From Planctomycetota bacterium (GTDB lineage: Bacteria > Planctomycetota > Phycisphaerae > Phycisphaerales > SM1A02): a stretch of DNA of 64,000 bases. The stretch lies in the NCBI GenBank assembly GCA_022566535.1, contig JADFIR010000012.1, positions 18,059 through 82,058 of the forward strand. The letters run 5' to 3'. Each line of letters begins with the position of its first letter. The stretch's first letter is position 1. The notes below the pieces were generated by a model. It had not been told where the DNA came from. It ran no database searches and saw only the letters and a list, made by a program, of their open reading frames with translations. A program made the position numbers and the translations under genes. Below, one piece after another: positions 51,238-61,778 of this stretch.

Positions 51238-52278
51238 ATGCCCGCCATGAAAGCAGCCGTCATCACCAGACAAGGCGCACCAGTCGCGCCGAACGTGCAG
51301 GTCGTTGACGATTGGCCCCAGCCGACCGCGGGTCCTGGGCAGGTGCTCATCAAGACCGAGGCCGCGGCGCTGAACCATCTCGATCTGTGGATCGGCCGGG
51401 GGCTGCCCGGCGTCGATCTGAAGTATCCGTGCATCAGCGGCTCAGATGGCTGCGGAATCGTCGAGTCGGTTGGTCAAGGCGTCGATCAGTCGTGGATCGG
51501 CAAACGGGTGGTGCTCAATGCCGCAATGCCCGTGGCCGATCCGACCCGGCCGCAGAGCAATCCAACCCTGCCCGACCTTCGAATGATCGGCGAGCACGAG
51601 CCGGGAACGATGGCGCAGAACTTTGTCGCCCCGGCCCAGAACGTGTTGGACATCGGCGACGCGAATGCGGTCGATGCAGCTGCGTTCGGCCTGACCCATC
51701 TGACCGCGTGGCGAATGCTGTGGACCAAAGCCTGCCTTGAACCCGGTCAGTCCGTGCTCATCACCGGCATCGGCGGCGGCGTCGCATTGGCGGCGCTGAA
51801 TCTCGCCCGGCATTTCGGCTGCACGACGATTGTCACCAGCCGGCATCAATGGAAGCTCGACGAGGCGTTGAAACTCGGGGCGGATCACGCCGTCCTTGAC
51901 GCCGGCGAAGATTTCTCCGGGGAGGTCCGCAAACTCACAGGTAGGCGAGGGGTCGACGTGTGTGTGGATTCGATCGGCAGGGCGGTCCATCAATCATGTA
52001 TCAAGTCGCTGGCCCGAGGCGGAGTACTCGTTACCTGCGGCTGCACCACCGGCCCGGATGCCGTGACCGACCTTGCTCGCCTCTTTTGGAATCAGTGCAG
52101 CATCATCGGCTCGACCATGGGCGACATGAATGAGTTCGGCCGGGTGGTTGCGCTTTTGGTTTGCGGCGCGATCAAGCCGGTCATCGACACCGTGTACGAC
52201 GCGGCGGAAGCCGCCAAGGCCTACGAGCGGCTGGAGTCCGGCGAACAGTTCGGCAAGGTCGTCGTCCGCTGGCCGTGA
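51238..52278 (+). CDS. Zinc-binding alcohol dehydrogenase/quinone oxidoreductase family protein
   Basis: MKAAVITRQGAPVAPNVQVVDDWPQPTAGPGQVLIKTEAAALNHLDLWIGRG...SVLITGIGGGVALAALNLAR. Confidence 0.93.
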   Translation: MPAMKAAVITRQGAPVAPNVQVVDDWPQPTAGPGQVLIKTEAAALNHLDLWIGRGLPGVDLKYPCISGSDGCGIVESVGQGVDQSWIGKRVVLNAAMPVADPTRPQSNPTLPDLRMIGEHEPGTMAQNFVAPAQNVLDIGDANAVDAAAFGLTHLTAWRMLWTKACLEPGQSVLITGIGGGVALAALNLARHFGCTTIVTSRHQWKLDEALKLGADHAVLDAGEDFSGEVRKLTGRRGVDVCVDSIGRAVHQSCIKSLARGGVLVTCGCTTGPDAVTDLARLFWNQCSIIGSTMGDMNEFGRVVALLVCGAIKPVIDTVYDAAEAAKAYERLESGEQFGKVVVRWP

Positions 52279-52304
52279 GCAATCCCCAAGACGCGCATCG
52301 AAAC

Positions 52305-52330
52305 ACCCGCCTGCCGGGCGGCAAGCGGGT
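52305..52330. terminator. Hairpin between convergent genes
   Basis: acccgcctgcc-gggc-ggcaagcgggt-type stem. Confidence 0.4.
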
Positions 52331-52356
52331 GCGAAAGGTCGAAGACTAAACAGCGC

Positions 52357-52869
52357 TCAGGCCGCGGCCTGGAACTGATCCTGGTCGCCGGTGGTCGTGT
52401 CGCTGGTGGCGGCGGTGCCGGCTGAGAACGCGGCCTTCCAGGCGGGCCTCGTGAACAGGACACCCAAGACGACGGGGTAGACGAATCCCATGATCGTGAC
52501 GAACCCGAAGCCGCCGATGATCGCCGCCCCGACGCCCATGATGATCTTTGATCCTGCGTAGGCAAGGCTGCACGTCCGACCCCAGGGACGGACCTTCATT
52601 ACGCCGACGCCTGCGACGATCAGCAAGATGCCCAGGACCATTCCCACTAGCCCCAGGAGCACGAACATCCCGCCGCCGGTCGCAGCCGCCTCCGCGAATC
52701 CCTCGGTGCTCACGCCTTCCGCGGCCGCAGCCTCCTCAACGGCACTGCCAAGGAAGGCAACCGCTCCGCCGCCGAGAATCAAGAGCAGGGAGCCGATGCA
52801 CCCAAGCCCGCCAAATACGAAGTTGAGGATGCCGATTACCGTCATCCCACCAGTCCGTTGCGTTCCCAT
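52357..52869 (-). CDS. Hypothetical membrane protein
   Basis: Hydrophobic segments FVLLGLVGMVLGILLIVAGVGVMKVRPWGRTCSLAYAG. Confidence 0.6.
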   Translation of the reverse strand: MGTQRTGGMTVIGILNFVFGGLGCIGSLLLILGGGAVAFLGSAVEEAAAAEGVSTEGFAEAAATGGGMFVLLGLVGMVLGILLIVAGVGVMKVRPWGRTCSLAYAGSKIIMGVGAAIIGGFGFVTIMGFVYPVVLGVLFTRPAWKAAFSAGTAATSDTTTGDQDQFQAAA

Positions 52870-53082
52870 GACATTCCCTTTCTCTGATCAAGACGAATGC
52901 GAGATTCACATCGGACCGATCCAAGGCCAACATTGGTGCCAGAGGCGACAAACGGCCCAATTTCCTACAAATCGGCCGGGGACCTGGGCGGGTGAGCGCT
53001 CGACAAGAACTGTGACAAGTCTATTGATCACAACCATTTATACGTCAATCCCGGCCGGGCGTGGACCAGCTGGACCCAAGGT

Positions 53083-53145
53083 GGCCGCCCGGGCGATCCG
53101 CCATGCCGGGATGTACGGTCACCGGCAATCGCGGCCCGGGCGGCC
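53083..53145. repeat. Large intergenic hairpin upstream of ybdK-like gene
   Basis: 12-bp perfect arms ggccgcccgggc / gcccgggcggcc with inner ccgccatgccgg / ccggcaatcgcgg pairing. Confidence 0.5.
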
Positions 53146-53278
53146 CTAGAATCACCCTCAGATGGCGGGTGGCCCCGGTCTGCTCCACCCCGGCCGGAGC
53201 AGTTGGGCGCTCAACCCCGTCCGCGGTTCGCTCTAGAGAGTTCGCGGCCAGTAGACCTCATTCCCCCCAGGCCCACAG

Positions 53279-54415
53279 ATGCCCTACTCCTTCAACGGCA
53301 ACCCAACCCACACCCTGGGCGTGGAAGTGGAGCTTCAGTTGGTCGATGCCGAGACCCTGGCCCTGTCCAGTTCGGTTCAGCAGATTCTCGATTGTGTTCC
53401 CGAAGAATGGTCCGACAAGGTCAAGCCCGAACTGATGCAGAGCTACTGCGAGTTCAACACCGACATCTGCGCCACGGTCAAGGATGTCCAGCGGGATCTC
53501 ACGGAAAAGCTCCAATGGGGTCAGGCGACGGCGCGACGGCTGGGGTTGAAACTCGCCTGGGGCGGCACCCACCCGTTCAGTCCCTGGCATGAACAGATCT
53601 ACAGCCCCGGCAAGCGCTACGCGTGGATCACCCGGGTGATGCAGGACATCAGCCGGCAACTTGTAGTGTTCGGCCTGCACGTGCACGTGGGGGTTGATTC
53701 GGGCGATAAGGCCATTCAGCTCTGTGATCGGCTGCTGCGCCACCTGCCGACGCTGCTGGCTCTGAGCGCGAACTCGCCAATGTGGAACGGGCGGGTCACA
53801 GGCATGGAGTCGTATCGCTCCAAGATCATGGACGCGCTGCCGACCGCCGGCTTGCCGCAGCACATGCGCAACTGGTCGGAGTACGTCTGGCTCGTCGATC
53901 ACCTCTGCTCCACCGGATTCATTCGATCTATTCGCGAAATCTGGTGGGATGTCCGCCCGCATCATGAGTTCGGCACGGTTGAGGTGCGGATAATGGATAT
54001 GCCCTTGAACATGGACCATCTGCTTGCGCTGGTGGCGCTGACACAATGTCTCGTCGCGGGAACATCGGATCACATCGACAAAGGGGCCTACCTGGTCGAC
54101 TGTCATCCCATGATCGCCAAACAGAACAAGTGGCACGCTGCCCGCTACGGCTTGGATGCGATGTTCGTCGACCCCGACACGATGAAAGCAGTGTCGGCCG
54201 TCCAAACCGTGCGCAGCCTGGTTGACCGCTGCACGCCATATGCCCAACGACTCGGCTGCACCCAGGAGTTGCAGGCCGTCAACGAGATCCTCGAGCACGG
54301 CAACGGCGCCACCCGGCAGCGCGAGGTCTATCAACAAACCGGCGAGATGGCTGAGGTCGTCAGGTTGCTCACGGACCAGGTTCGTGAACCGATCGCCCCA
54401 GCGCCCCGATCCTGA
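53279..54415 (+). CDS. Carboxylate-amine ligase, glutamate-cysteine ligase type 2 (YbdK-like)
   Basis: LGVEVELQLVDAETLALS...GGTHPFSPW...HVHVGVDSGDKAI...TVEVRIMDMPLNMDHLLALVALTQCLV. Confidence 0.93.
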   Translation: MPYSFNGNPTHTLGVEVELQLVDAETLALSSSVQQILDCVPEEWSDKVKPELMQSYCEFNTDICATVKDVQRDLTEKLQWGQATARRLGLKLAWGGTHPFSPWHEQIYSPGKRYAWITRVMQDISRQLVVFGLHVHVGVDSGDKAIQLCDRLLRHLPTLLALSANSPMWNGRVTGMESYRSKIMDALPTAGLPQHMRNWSEYVWLVDHLCSTGFIRSIREIWWDVRPHHEFGTVEVRIMDMPLNMDHLLALVALTQCLVAGTSDHIDKGAYLVDCHPMIAKQNKWHAARYGLDAMFVDPDTMKAVSAVQTVRSLVDRCTPYAQRLGCTQELQAVNEILEHGNGATRQREVYQQTGEMAEVVRLLTDQVREPIAPAPRS

Positions 54416-54439
54416 TGCATCCTGATCAAAACGACCGCG

Positions 54440-54790
54440 ATGGAGGCCGCGATGGCACAACCGGACAGCACGACCAACGAAAACGAACCGCAACCGAGCT
54501 CAGGCGGGACCGCAATCGCTGTAGCGACCAAACCGGCTCGACCCAAGCCCAAGCGCCTTCCGCCCTGGAAGGTGCTGCTGCACAACGACGATGTCAATGA
54601 CATGCTCTACGTCGCCGACACGATCGTCGGGCTGACGACGCTGAGTCGTCAGGACGCGGTGCAGCGCATGCTCGAAGCACATGAGAACGGCGTAGCGATG
54701 CTGCTGGTCACCAATCGCGAACATGCGGAACTGCTGGCCGAACAGTTCGCTTCCAAGAGCCTCACCGTCACCATCGAGCCGGACGCCTGA
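54440..54790 (+). CDS. clpS: ATP-dependent Clp protease adaptor ClpS
   Basis: LPPWKVLLHNDDVNDMLYVADTIVGLTTLSRQDAVQRMLEAHENGVAMLLVTNREHAELLAEQF. Confidence 0.95.
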   Translation: MEAAMAQPDSTTNENEPQPSSGGTAIAVATKPARPKPKRLPPWKVLLHNDDVNDMLYVADTIVGLTTLSRQDAVQRMLEAHENGVAMLLVTNREHAELLAEQFASKSLTVTIEPDA

Positions 54791-54820
54791 GCGAAGAAGC
54801 TGTCAGCTTTCAGCTTTCAG

Positions 54821-54920
54821 CGAGCCGGGGCGTGTCACCCCGGTGGACGAACGCATGTATCTTGCGTGCGATCCCAGAACGACAACGGGCGTCCACCGGG
54901 CTCACAGAGCCCGGCTCACG
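54821..54920. repeat. Doublet of inverted intergenic palindromes
   Basis: cgagccggggcgtgtcaccccggtggac (54821-54848) and inverted diverged copy gtccaccgggctcacagagcccggctcacg (54891-54920). Confidence 0.6.
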
Positions 54921-55022
54921 GTTCGTCGCGGCGCTACGATCGCGGTCGTCAGCGTGGTAGCGCGACGAGAAGCAACACTCGACTGCACCCCCAATGAGCA
55001 GTACAATGAGCAGCGAAGGAGA

Positions 55023-57542
55023 ATGTCCATGGCGGCGTCGATCGCGTTGCGCTCGTTCTGCGTTCTCGGCGTCGTATGCGCCGCCCAGCCTGTTCTGGCC
55101 GGAGGCGACACCTGGCCTACCTTTGCTGACGAAACCGCGACGCGATTGGTCGCAATCCCCAGCGTCGGCACTGCTGACACGCAGGAGAAGGATTACGCCT
55201 GGGGCGATGTCGATAAGGATGGCGACATCGACCTGATCTGTGTCCGCAAGCAACCGTGGAACACGCTCGGCCGATTCCGCAACGTGCTGTTCATGAACGA
55301 GGGAATCGCCCAAGGCCACGCGATCAACGGCGTGCTGGTGGACCGAACCGCCGAGTTTGCCACCGAAGCCACGGACGGTGGCCAGGGCATGCTCGATCTG
55401 ACCAACGACCGCGACGTGGCGCTGATTGATGTCAACGGCGACACTTGGCTGGATATTGTCACCGCCACCACCTATGGCCAGGGCTTGGCCAAGACGATCT
55501 CCCACCCACGTGTCTATATCAACAGAGGCACGGACGCCGGCGTTTGGCAGGGTTTTCGATACGAGGAACCACGGACCCCGACCATGCCCATCGCTCCGAA
55601 TTTCTGCGGCATCGGTTTCGGCGACGTCACCGGCGACGGCTCACCCGATCTCTACTTCGTCGATTACAACAACGACCTCGAGGATCGTCTGTGGATCAAT
55701 GACGGCACAGGCAATTTCATTGACGAGAGTGAAGCCCGCATGACCTACGCCATGCGCGAGTCAGACTTCGGTGTCCATGCTGTCATTGCGGACATCAACG
55801 GCGACGGCGTAAACGACGTCGTCAAGGACCGGGGCAGCTCAAACAGCTCCCCACCACTCCGCATTACCACAAGCTACAACAACGCGGCCAACGAAGGATT
55901 CTTCAACGCCTTCCAGCTCGTCTATACCGGCAAACCCTATCACGTTGAAGTCGGTGATCTGAACGGGGACGGGTTGCTGGATATCGTCATCGAAGACGAC
56001 CAGACTGACCGCTACTTCTTGAATCAGGGCAACGGCCCCGACGGACAGGCCAACTTCCTCGGTTTCGCCTTCTCCAACGAAGGCGACAGCTTCGGCGGCA
56101 ATATCGTCATCACGGACTTGGATCAGGACGGCCATAACGACGTGCTCATCGCTGATGTCGATGTCGATTGCTGCGGCTGCAATCGCCACCTGCGCATCTG
56201 GCGGAATCTCGGCAACGTGCCAAACATTACCTTCCAGCCCGAGCCTAGCGGCATCCCGATCAGTGCCCGCACCGGCACGCACGATGTTGCGGTGTTCGAC
56301 ATCAACGGCGATCAGTGGCTTGACCTGGTGATCGGAACCTGCACGGGCACGTCGGTGTGGATCGCCCAGCCGAAGCTCGCCTTCGCCTATCCACAGGGCC
56401 TGCCGCCCACACTCATCCCACCTGGCGAGGACTTCAACCTCCAAGTCGAGATCCAAGAGATCGCTGGCGCGCAGATCGAGCGGGGTAGCGCGATCATCCA
56501 CACCTCGGTCAACGGCGGCCGGTTCATCGCGACGGCCATGGACCCCATCGCAGAGAACCTCTTCCTCGCCACGCTTGGGGCCGAGGAGTGTCCCGACAGC
56601 ATCGCCTTCTATGTCAGCGCTGCGATTGCCGGCGGCGGGATCTTCACCGATCCGCCCACGGCTCCCGCCTCAACCTTCGGCGCCATTGCCAGCATCGGCA
56701 CCAAGGTCGTGTTCAGCGACAACATCGAGGGCGACGTATCCGGCTGGACGATCATGAGTGATCCCTCTCTGACAGCCGGAGAATGGGGACAGGCCGATCC
56801 CAACGGCACGATCTCGGCCGGCCAGCTCGCAGCGCCCGAAGACGACGCGACGCCAGGGGCCGCAAACGTCATGGCTTTCGTGACCGACAACGGTCCGCCC
56901 GGCGGAAATGCAAATGCGAACGACGTGGATTGGGGGCCGACCTACCTGATCTCGCCGACCATTGACCTCCAAGGCACCAACGCAATCATCTCCTATGAGC
57001 GCTGGGTCTTTAGCGACTTTGGCCAGCCCGACGTGCTTACTGTGGACGTGTCAAACGACAATGGCCAGACCTGGAAGCTGGTCGAAACCGTCAGCAGTAC
57101 AGACAGCGCCTGGCAGCACGCCTCATTCGTGGTGAGCGACTTCGTTACCCCCACTGCGGCGGTCCGCGTCCGCTTCGGCGCCTGCGACTGCCCCAACGAC
57201 TCAGTCACGGAAGCGGGCATTGACGATTTCCAAGTCGAGAAGCTCATCTGCCCGCAACCCGCCTCCCCGGCCGACATCACCGGGCCACTCGGTGTACCCG
57301 ATGGATGTGTTGACGCCTTTGACCTCGGCGCCATGCTCGGCGCGTGGTGCTCCGCTGTCAACGACCCGAACCCGCCTAGCCCGCCGTGCGAAAACTGCAC
57401 GCCCGCGAATCTCGCCGTTGCTGACATCTCCGGTGCGGCCAATCTGCCGGATGGTTGCGTGGATGCGTTCGATCTGGCGGCGGTGCTGGCCGCGTGGTGC
57501 TCAGTCGCCGGCGGCAACCCCTGCGGCACCTGCTTCCCGTAA
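55023..57542 (+). CDS. FG-GAP/VCBS-repeat secreted protein with two C-terminal dockerin-like repeats
   Basis: Repeated D-x-D-x-D-G..D (DVDKDGDIDLI, DLNGDGLLDIVI); tails ADITGPLGVPDGCVDAFDLGAMLGAWC and ADISGAANLPDGCVDAFDLAAVLAAWC. Confidence 0.88.
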   Translation: MSMAASIALRSFCVLGVVCAAQPVLAGGDTWPTFADETATRLVAIPSVGTADTQEKDYAWGDVDKDGDIDLICVRKQPWNTLGRFRNVLFMNEGIAQGHAINGVLVDRTAEFATEATDGGQGMLDLTNDRDVALIDVNGDTWLDIVTATTYGQGLAKTISHPRVYINRGTDAGVWQGFRYEEPRTPTMPIAPNFCGIGFGDVTGDGSPDLYFVDYNNDLEDRLWINDGTGNFIDESEARMTYAMRESDFGVHAVIADINGDGVNDVVKDRGSSNSSPPLRITTSYNNAANEGFFNAFQLVYTGKPYHVEVGDLNGDGLLDIVIEDDQTDRYFLNQGNGPDGQANFLGFAFSNEGDSFGGNIVITDLDQDGHNDVLIADVDVDCCGCNRHLRIWRNLGNVPNITFQPEPSGIPISARTGTHDVAVFDINGDQWLDLVIGTCTGTSVWIAQPKLAFAYPQGLPPTLIPPGEDFNLQVEIQEIAGAQIERGSAIIHTSVNGGRFIATAMDPIAENLFLATLGAEECPDSIAFYVSAAIAGGGIFTDPPTAPASTFGAIASIGTKVVFSDNIEGDVSGWTIMSDPSLTAGEWGQADPNGTISAGQLAAPEDDATPGAANVMAFVTDNGPPGGNANANDVDWGPTYLISPTIDLQGTNAIISYERWVFSDFGQPDVLTVDVSNDNGQTWKLVETVSSTDSAWQHASFVVSDFVTPTAAVRVRFGACDCPNDSVTEAGIDDFQVEKLICPQPASPADITGPLGVPDGCVDAFDLGAMLGAWCSAVNDPNPPSPPCENCTPANLAVADISGAANLPDGCVDAFDLAAVLAAWCSVAGGNPCGTCFP

Positions 57543-57557
57543 GAGCCAATGGAGGTG

Positions 57558-57581
57558 CCCACGGCCGGGATGCCGTGGGCT
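57558..57581 (+). terminator. Terminator-like hairpin
   Basis: gcccacggc-cgggat-gccgtgggc. Confidence 0.5.
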
Positions 57582-57722
57582 TCGGGTCTGTGTTGCGGGG
57601 GTATCGGGAGTGCAGGAAGACCGCGACCAATCCCGATGGAATCGGGACGGCTTTATAACGGGCCATCGACGGCGCGGGCGGCCACGGCCGGTCATCGGCC
57701 CTAAACCGATTACCATTATTGA

Positions 57723-59504
57723 GTGCAGCGTTTGGCGAAATGGATGAGGCGGTTCTCTGGGAAATCCCGGATGAACACTGGGCGCTCCGTGTTCAAGTTG
57801 CGAGCACTGCCATCGGTGTGGCTGGTGGCGGTGGCGGCACTGGCGGGCGGCTGTCATGACCCCTCTGAAGCTGCTCCGGCCAAGAACCCAACCTCCTCGC
57901 AATGGTTCACCGAAATCACACACGAGGTGGGTCTGCGTTTCATCTATGACACCGGTGCGACCGGTGAACTGCTCTTTCCGGAGATCATGGGCTCCGGCGC
58001 CGCCTTGTTCGATTACGACGGCGACGGCGACCTCGACATCTACTTGACCAACGGCGCTCGCTGCTTCGATCGGTCCGACACAAGCGGCGATCTTGTCAAC
58101 CGGCTCTACCGGCAGGATCCCGACGGTCGATTCGTCGATGTGACCGAGGCCTCCGGGCTCGGCGACATCGGTTACGGCATGGGCGTCGCGATCGGCGACA
58201 TCGACAATGACGGCGACGCGGATGTGTACGTCACCAACTACGGCCTGGACCGCCTGTATGAAAACCGCGGAGACGGCACGTTCGACGACGTGACGGCGGC
58301 CGCCGGCATCCACGTCGATGGCTGGTCGTGCTCGGCCGCCTTCTTCGACTACGACCTCGACGGCTTCCTGGACCTGTACGTCACCCGGTACGTCACCGGC
58401 AACCCGGCCAAGTATTGTTTCGATTCGGCGGGTCGGCGCGCCTACTGCGGCCCGAAATCGTTTATCCCCGTGCATGACATCCTGCTTCACAACAACGGCG
58501 ACGGAACCTTTACCGACGCCACTGAGAAGGCGGGAATCGCGGCGATCGCGGGCAACGGGTTGGGTGTCATCTGCGAGGACCTCAATGGAGACGGCTGGCC
58601 GGATGTGTATGTCGCCAACGACGCCTCGCCCAACCAACTCTGGATCAATCAGCATGACGGCACCTTCCGCGACGATGCGATCATGATGGGAGCGGCATAT
58701 AACATGGAGGGGCAAGCGGAGGCGGGAATGGGCGTGCTCGCAGCCGACGTCGATGGTGATCTGGACTTCGATCTGTTCATGACGCACCTCCGCAACGAGA
58801 GCAACACGCTGTACCTCAATCTGGGCGGTGACGCCGGCTTCGACGACACGAGCGCCTCCGCCGGGCTGGCCACCTCCAGCATGCGGTACACCGGCTTTGG
58901 CACGGCAGCGTTTGACGTGGAACTTGATGGTGATCTGGATATCGTTGTCGTCAACGGTCGGGTCGCACGTGGCGACGCACTGCCAGGCGCGCGCGTTGAG
59001 CCTCCCTGGGACATCTTTGCAGAGCCGAACCTCTTCTATCTCAACAACGGCTCAGGCCGTTTCGACCTGATCGAACAAGAGGTGGCAACGCTGTGCGCGC
59101 CCATCGAGATCAGCCGAGGCCTGGCGGCCGGCGATATCGATGAGGACGGTGACCTGGACCTGCTCATCAGCAACCTGCATGGTCCGGCACGCCTCTACCG
59201 CAATGAAGCGCCTCGCAAAGGGCACTGGCTCATCATTCGGGCAATCGACCCTCGCTTGCGGCGAGACGCCATCGGGGCGCGCATCACCATCTCCTGTGGC
59301 GGTCGGCAGCAGGTTCGCTCGATCAGCAGAGGCCACAGCTACTTGTCCAGCAGCGATCCGCGAGCCCATTTCGGGGTCGGCCCCGCGACCCGGATAGACC
59401 AAATCGACGTTCGCTGGCCGGACGGGCTACGAGAACGCTTCCCCGCCACACCGGCCGATCGGGTGGTGGAGCTTATACGAGGTGCAGGGGAGAGACCGTC
59501 ATGA
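57723..59504 (+). CDS. FG-GAP repeat + ASPIC/UnbV (CRTAC1-like) lipoprotein
   Basis: LAGGCHD lipobox; YDGDGDLDIYLTNGAR, VDGDLDFDLFMTHL; C-term ISRGHSYLSSSDPRAHFGVGPATRIDQIDVRWPDG. Confidence 0.92.
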   Translation: MQRLAKWMRRFSGKSRMNTGRSVFKLRALPSVWLVAVAALAGGCHDPSEAAPAKNPTSSQWFTEITHEVGLRFIYDTGATGELLFPEIMGSGAALFDYDGDGDLDIYLTNGARCFDRSDTSGDLVNRLYRQDPDGRFVDVTEASGLGDIGYGMGVAIGDIDNDGDADVYVTNYGLDRLYENRGDGTFDDVTAAAGIHVDGWSCSAAFFDYDLDGFLDLYVTRYVTGNPAKYCFDSAGRRAYCGPKSFIPVHDILLHNNGDGTFTDATEKAGIAAIAGNGLGVICEDLNGDGWPDVYVANDASPNQLWINQHDGTFRDDAIMMGAAYNMEGQAEAGMGVLAADVDGDLDFDLFMTHLRNESNTLYLNLGGDAGFDDTSASAGLATSSMRYTGFGTAAFDVELDGDLDIVVVNGRVARGDALPGARVEPPWDIFAEPNLFYLNNGSGRFDLIEQEVATLCAPIEISRGLAAGDIDEDGDLDLLISNLHGPARLYRNEAPRKGHWLIIRAIDPRLRRDAIGARITISCGGRQQVRSISRGHSYLSSSDPRAHFGVGPATRIDQIDVRWPDGLRERFPATPADRVVELIRGAGERPS

Positions 59505-61009
59505 ACCAGGACGCGCAAGCGGGCTCTTGCTCGGACCCGGCGCAGCAGCGCGGCGTCCCATCGCCGCGGCGAAGTCGCGGCCCGGCCCGGATTATAAGAG
59601 TCGTTGTTACCGCTGGGGCCTCGTTCGCCGTTGCCGCAACGGGATGCTGGTCGGAGCCTTCGGACGATGAGGTTCCCAGTCCAGACACCGCGGGCATGGA
59701 GCGACGTGTCGCTGCGCTGATCCACGAAACGCGCCAGGCCGTGCTAAAGCAGCCCAACTCAGCCGAGGCATGGGGCAGGTTTGCGATGGCCAGTGAAGTA
59801 CACCGCTTGTTGGACGTCGCCGAGACCTGTTATCGGCGCGCGTGGAAACTGGCCCCCAACGACTTTCGATATCCGTACAATCTCGCGGTCGTCCTGGAAT
59901 CTCAGGGGATCAGGCCGGACGAGACGGTGAGGTTGCTTCGGACGGCGGCGGAGCTTGAGCCCAACTTTGCCCCGATTTACCACCACATCGGCGCGGTGCT
60001 CACCAGGCATGGCAAGCTGGCCGAAGCACGCGACGCCTTCACGAAGTCGATCGAACTCGATCCGAACCTGGCAATCACGCAGCGCAGCCTTGGGCTGCTC
60101 CTACTACGGTTAGGCGAGCCGCAGAGCGCACGAGCCAACCTGGAACGAGCGGCCCAGCTCGCACCGAACCACGGCTCAGTCTACGCAGCCCTGGCGCAAG
60201 CCTACAGGCGTCTGGGACAGCAGCAGCGCGCAGCAGTGGCCGCGGAAAAATCCCGCCGCCTGACGAGTGGGCTTACGCTTCCAGACCGGGTCCGGGCACA
60301 AGTTCGGGCCATGGGAGTCAGCTCCAATCACTTTTTCGACCGAGCGCAGCCTCTCGTGGCGGCCGGGCAGTACGCCAAGGCCCTACCCCACCTGAGAATC
60401 GTCGAAAAGGCGCGTCCCAACGACCCGCATATCCAACTCTGGCTGGGATTGGCGTATGTAAGCACCAACCAGCCCAACGTGGCCTTCGAGCATCTGTCGA
60501 AGGCGGTGCAACAATTCGAGCGTCTGCCGACGGCCGCGCAACAACGCGATGATCTTCCCCTTGCACACATGCACCTCGGTGTGATTCAACTCACACGACG
60601 CCGGTCTCAAGAGGCGATTCAACATTTTCGGCGCGCGCTGGCCTATGCGCCCCAGAACGCGCAGGTGCATTCTCATCTTGCCACAGCATTGAGCTCAAGC
60701 GGACAGTTCCAAGAGGCCGTCCAGGAGTTTGAGCAGGCCGCCGTCCTCGGACCGCTCGCCGCGCGAGACCACGTGAACTGGGCATTCGCCCTGGTTCGGC
60801 TCGGAATGCCTGAGCAAGGCATTGACCACTATCGCGAGGCAATCCGCCTCAATCCTCGTCTTGCGCCTGCCCATTACCAGCTTGGCCAGACATTTGAAAT
60901 GCTGGGCCGCAAGAATGAGGCGATTCAGCAGTACAAACAGACGACGCAGATCGACCCTACGCACCGAGCCGCGCAGCGCTTGGCTCAACTCGTTGCCGAG
61001 AAGAAGTGA
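59501..61009 (+). CDS. TPR-repeat protein
   Basis: Several TPR units ([42 protein letters not shown]); 4-nt overlap with upstream gene. Confidence 0.9.
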   Translation: MNQDAQAGSCSDPAQQRGVPSPRRSRGPARIIRVVVTAGASFAVAATGCWSEPSDDEVPSPDTAGMERRVAALIHETRQAVLKQPNSAEAWGRFAMASEVHRLLDVAETCYRRAWKLAPNDFRYPYNLAVVLESQGIRPDETVRLLRTAAELEPNFAPIYHHIGAVLTRHGKLAEARDAFTKSIELDPNLAITQRSLGLLLLRLGEPQSARANLERAAQLAPNHGSVYAALAQAYRRLGQQQRAAVAAEKSRRLTSGLTLPDRVRAQVRAMGVSSNHFFDRAQPLVAAGQYAKALPHLRIVEKARPNDPHIQLWLGLAYVSTNQPNVAFEHLSKAVQQFERLPTAAQQRDDLPLAHMHLGVIQLTRRRSQEAIQHFRRALAYAPQNAQVHSHLATALSSSGQFQEAVQEFEQAAVLGPLAARDHVNWAFALVRLGMPEQGIDHYREAIRLNPRLAPAHYQLGQTFEMLGRKNEAIQQYKQTTQIDPTHRAAQRLAQLVAEKK

Positions 61010-61226
61010 CTGCTTCGCCGGCCCTGGATCACACCGCCCGTTGCACACGGAGCCTCGCTGGCGCCCGGTCCTGCACGCGGGCTCGCGTGAGCATGATCTG
61101 TGCCGGTTCCATACGGCGGATTCTGACCGCAGGTACGCCTGCAATCCGCACTTGCGGGCGGCGGCCGCCAGACGTATCGTACGCAGCGCGTCCAAGGCCG
61201 AGGCAAGCCAACCCAAGGAGCCGGCC

Positions 61227-61691
61227 ATGCCCGCCAAGAAGCTCAAGCAGTTCCTGGACGGCCACAAGGTCAAGTACCTGGCGATCAGTCATTCGCCGGT
61301 CTACACGGCCCAGGAGATCGCGGCGTCGGCCCACGTGCCAGGCAAGGAGCTGGCGAAGACGGTCATCGTGAAGGTGGACGGCCGGATGGCCATGGCCGTG
61401 CTGCCCGCGACGCGTCAGGTCGATTTCAAGCTGCTCAAGAAAGCGCTTGGGGCCAAGAAAGTCGAGCTTGCGTCTGAGGAGGAGTTTGCCGATCGCTTTC
61501 CCGAGTGCGAGCCGGGGGCGATGCCGCCGTTCGGCAATCTCTACGACATGGAGGTCTACGTCGCCGAGCCCCTCGCCCAGGACGAGGAGATCGCCTTCAA
61601 CGCCGGCAGCCACACGGAGCTGATTCGGCTCGCCTACGAGGACTTCGAACGGCTGGCCAAGCCCAAGGTGCTGCGGTTCACCGAGAGCTAA
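61227..61691 (+). CDS. YbaK/aminoacyl-tRNA deacylase-domain protein
   Basis: [53 protein letters not shown]. Confidence 0.88.
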   Translation: MPAKKLKQFLDGHKVKYLAISHSPVYTAQEIAASAHVPGKELAKTVIVKVDGRMAMAVLPATRQVDFKLLKKALGAKKVELASEEEFADRFPECEPGAMPPFGNLYDMEVYVAEPLAQDEEIAFNAGSHTELIRLAYEDFERLAKPKVLRFTES

Positions 61692-61738
61692 GAAGACTCA
61701 CCGCAGTGGCGCAGAGGATGCTCGGTTGTTCATTGAAT

Positions 61739-61768
61739 GTCCACCGGGGCGACACGCCCCGGCTCGCG
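61739..61768. repeat. Third copy of the 54.8 kb palindrome family
   Basis: gtccaccggggcgacacgccccggctcgcg, reverse complement of 54821-54848 with few changes. Confidence 0.65.
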
Positions 61769-61778
61769 CGCCGTGCGC

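Noticed and set aside
53258-54493. 411 aa minus-strand ORF opposite the ybdK-like gene
   Set aside because: Antisense shadow ORF.
57501-58787. 428 aa minus-strand ORF opposite the FG-GAP gene
   Set aside because: Reads complementary to repeated D-x-D-G calcium motifs; artefact of repeat composition.
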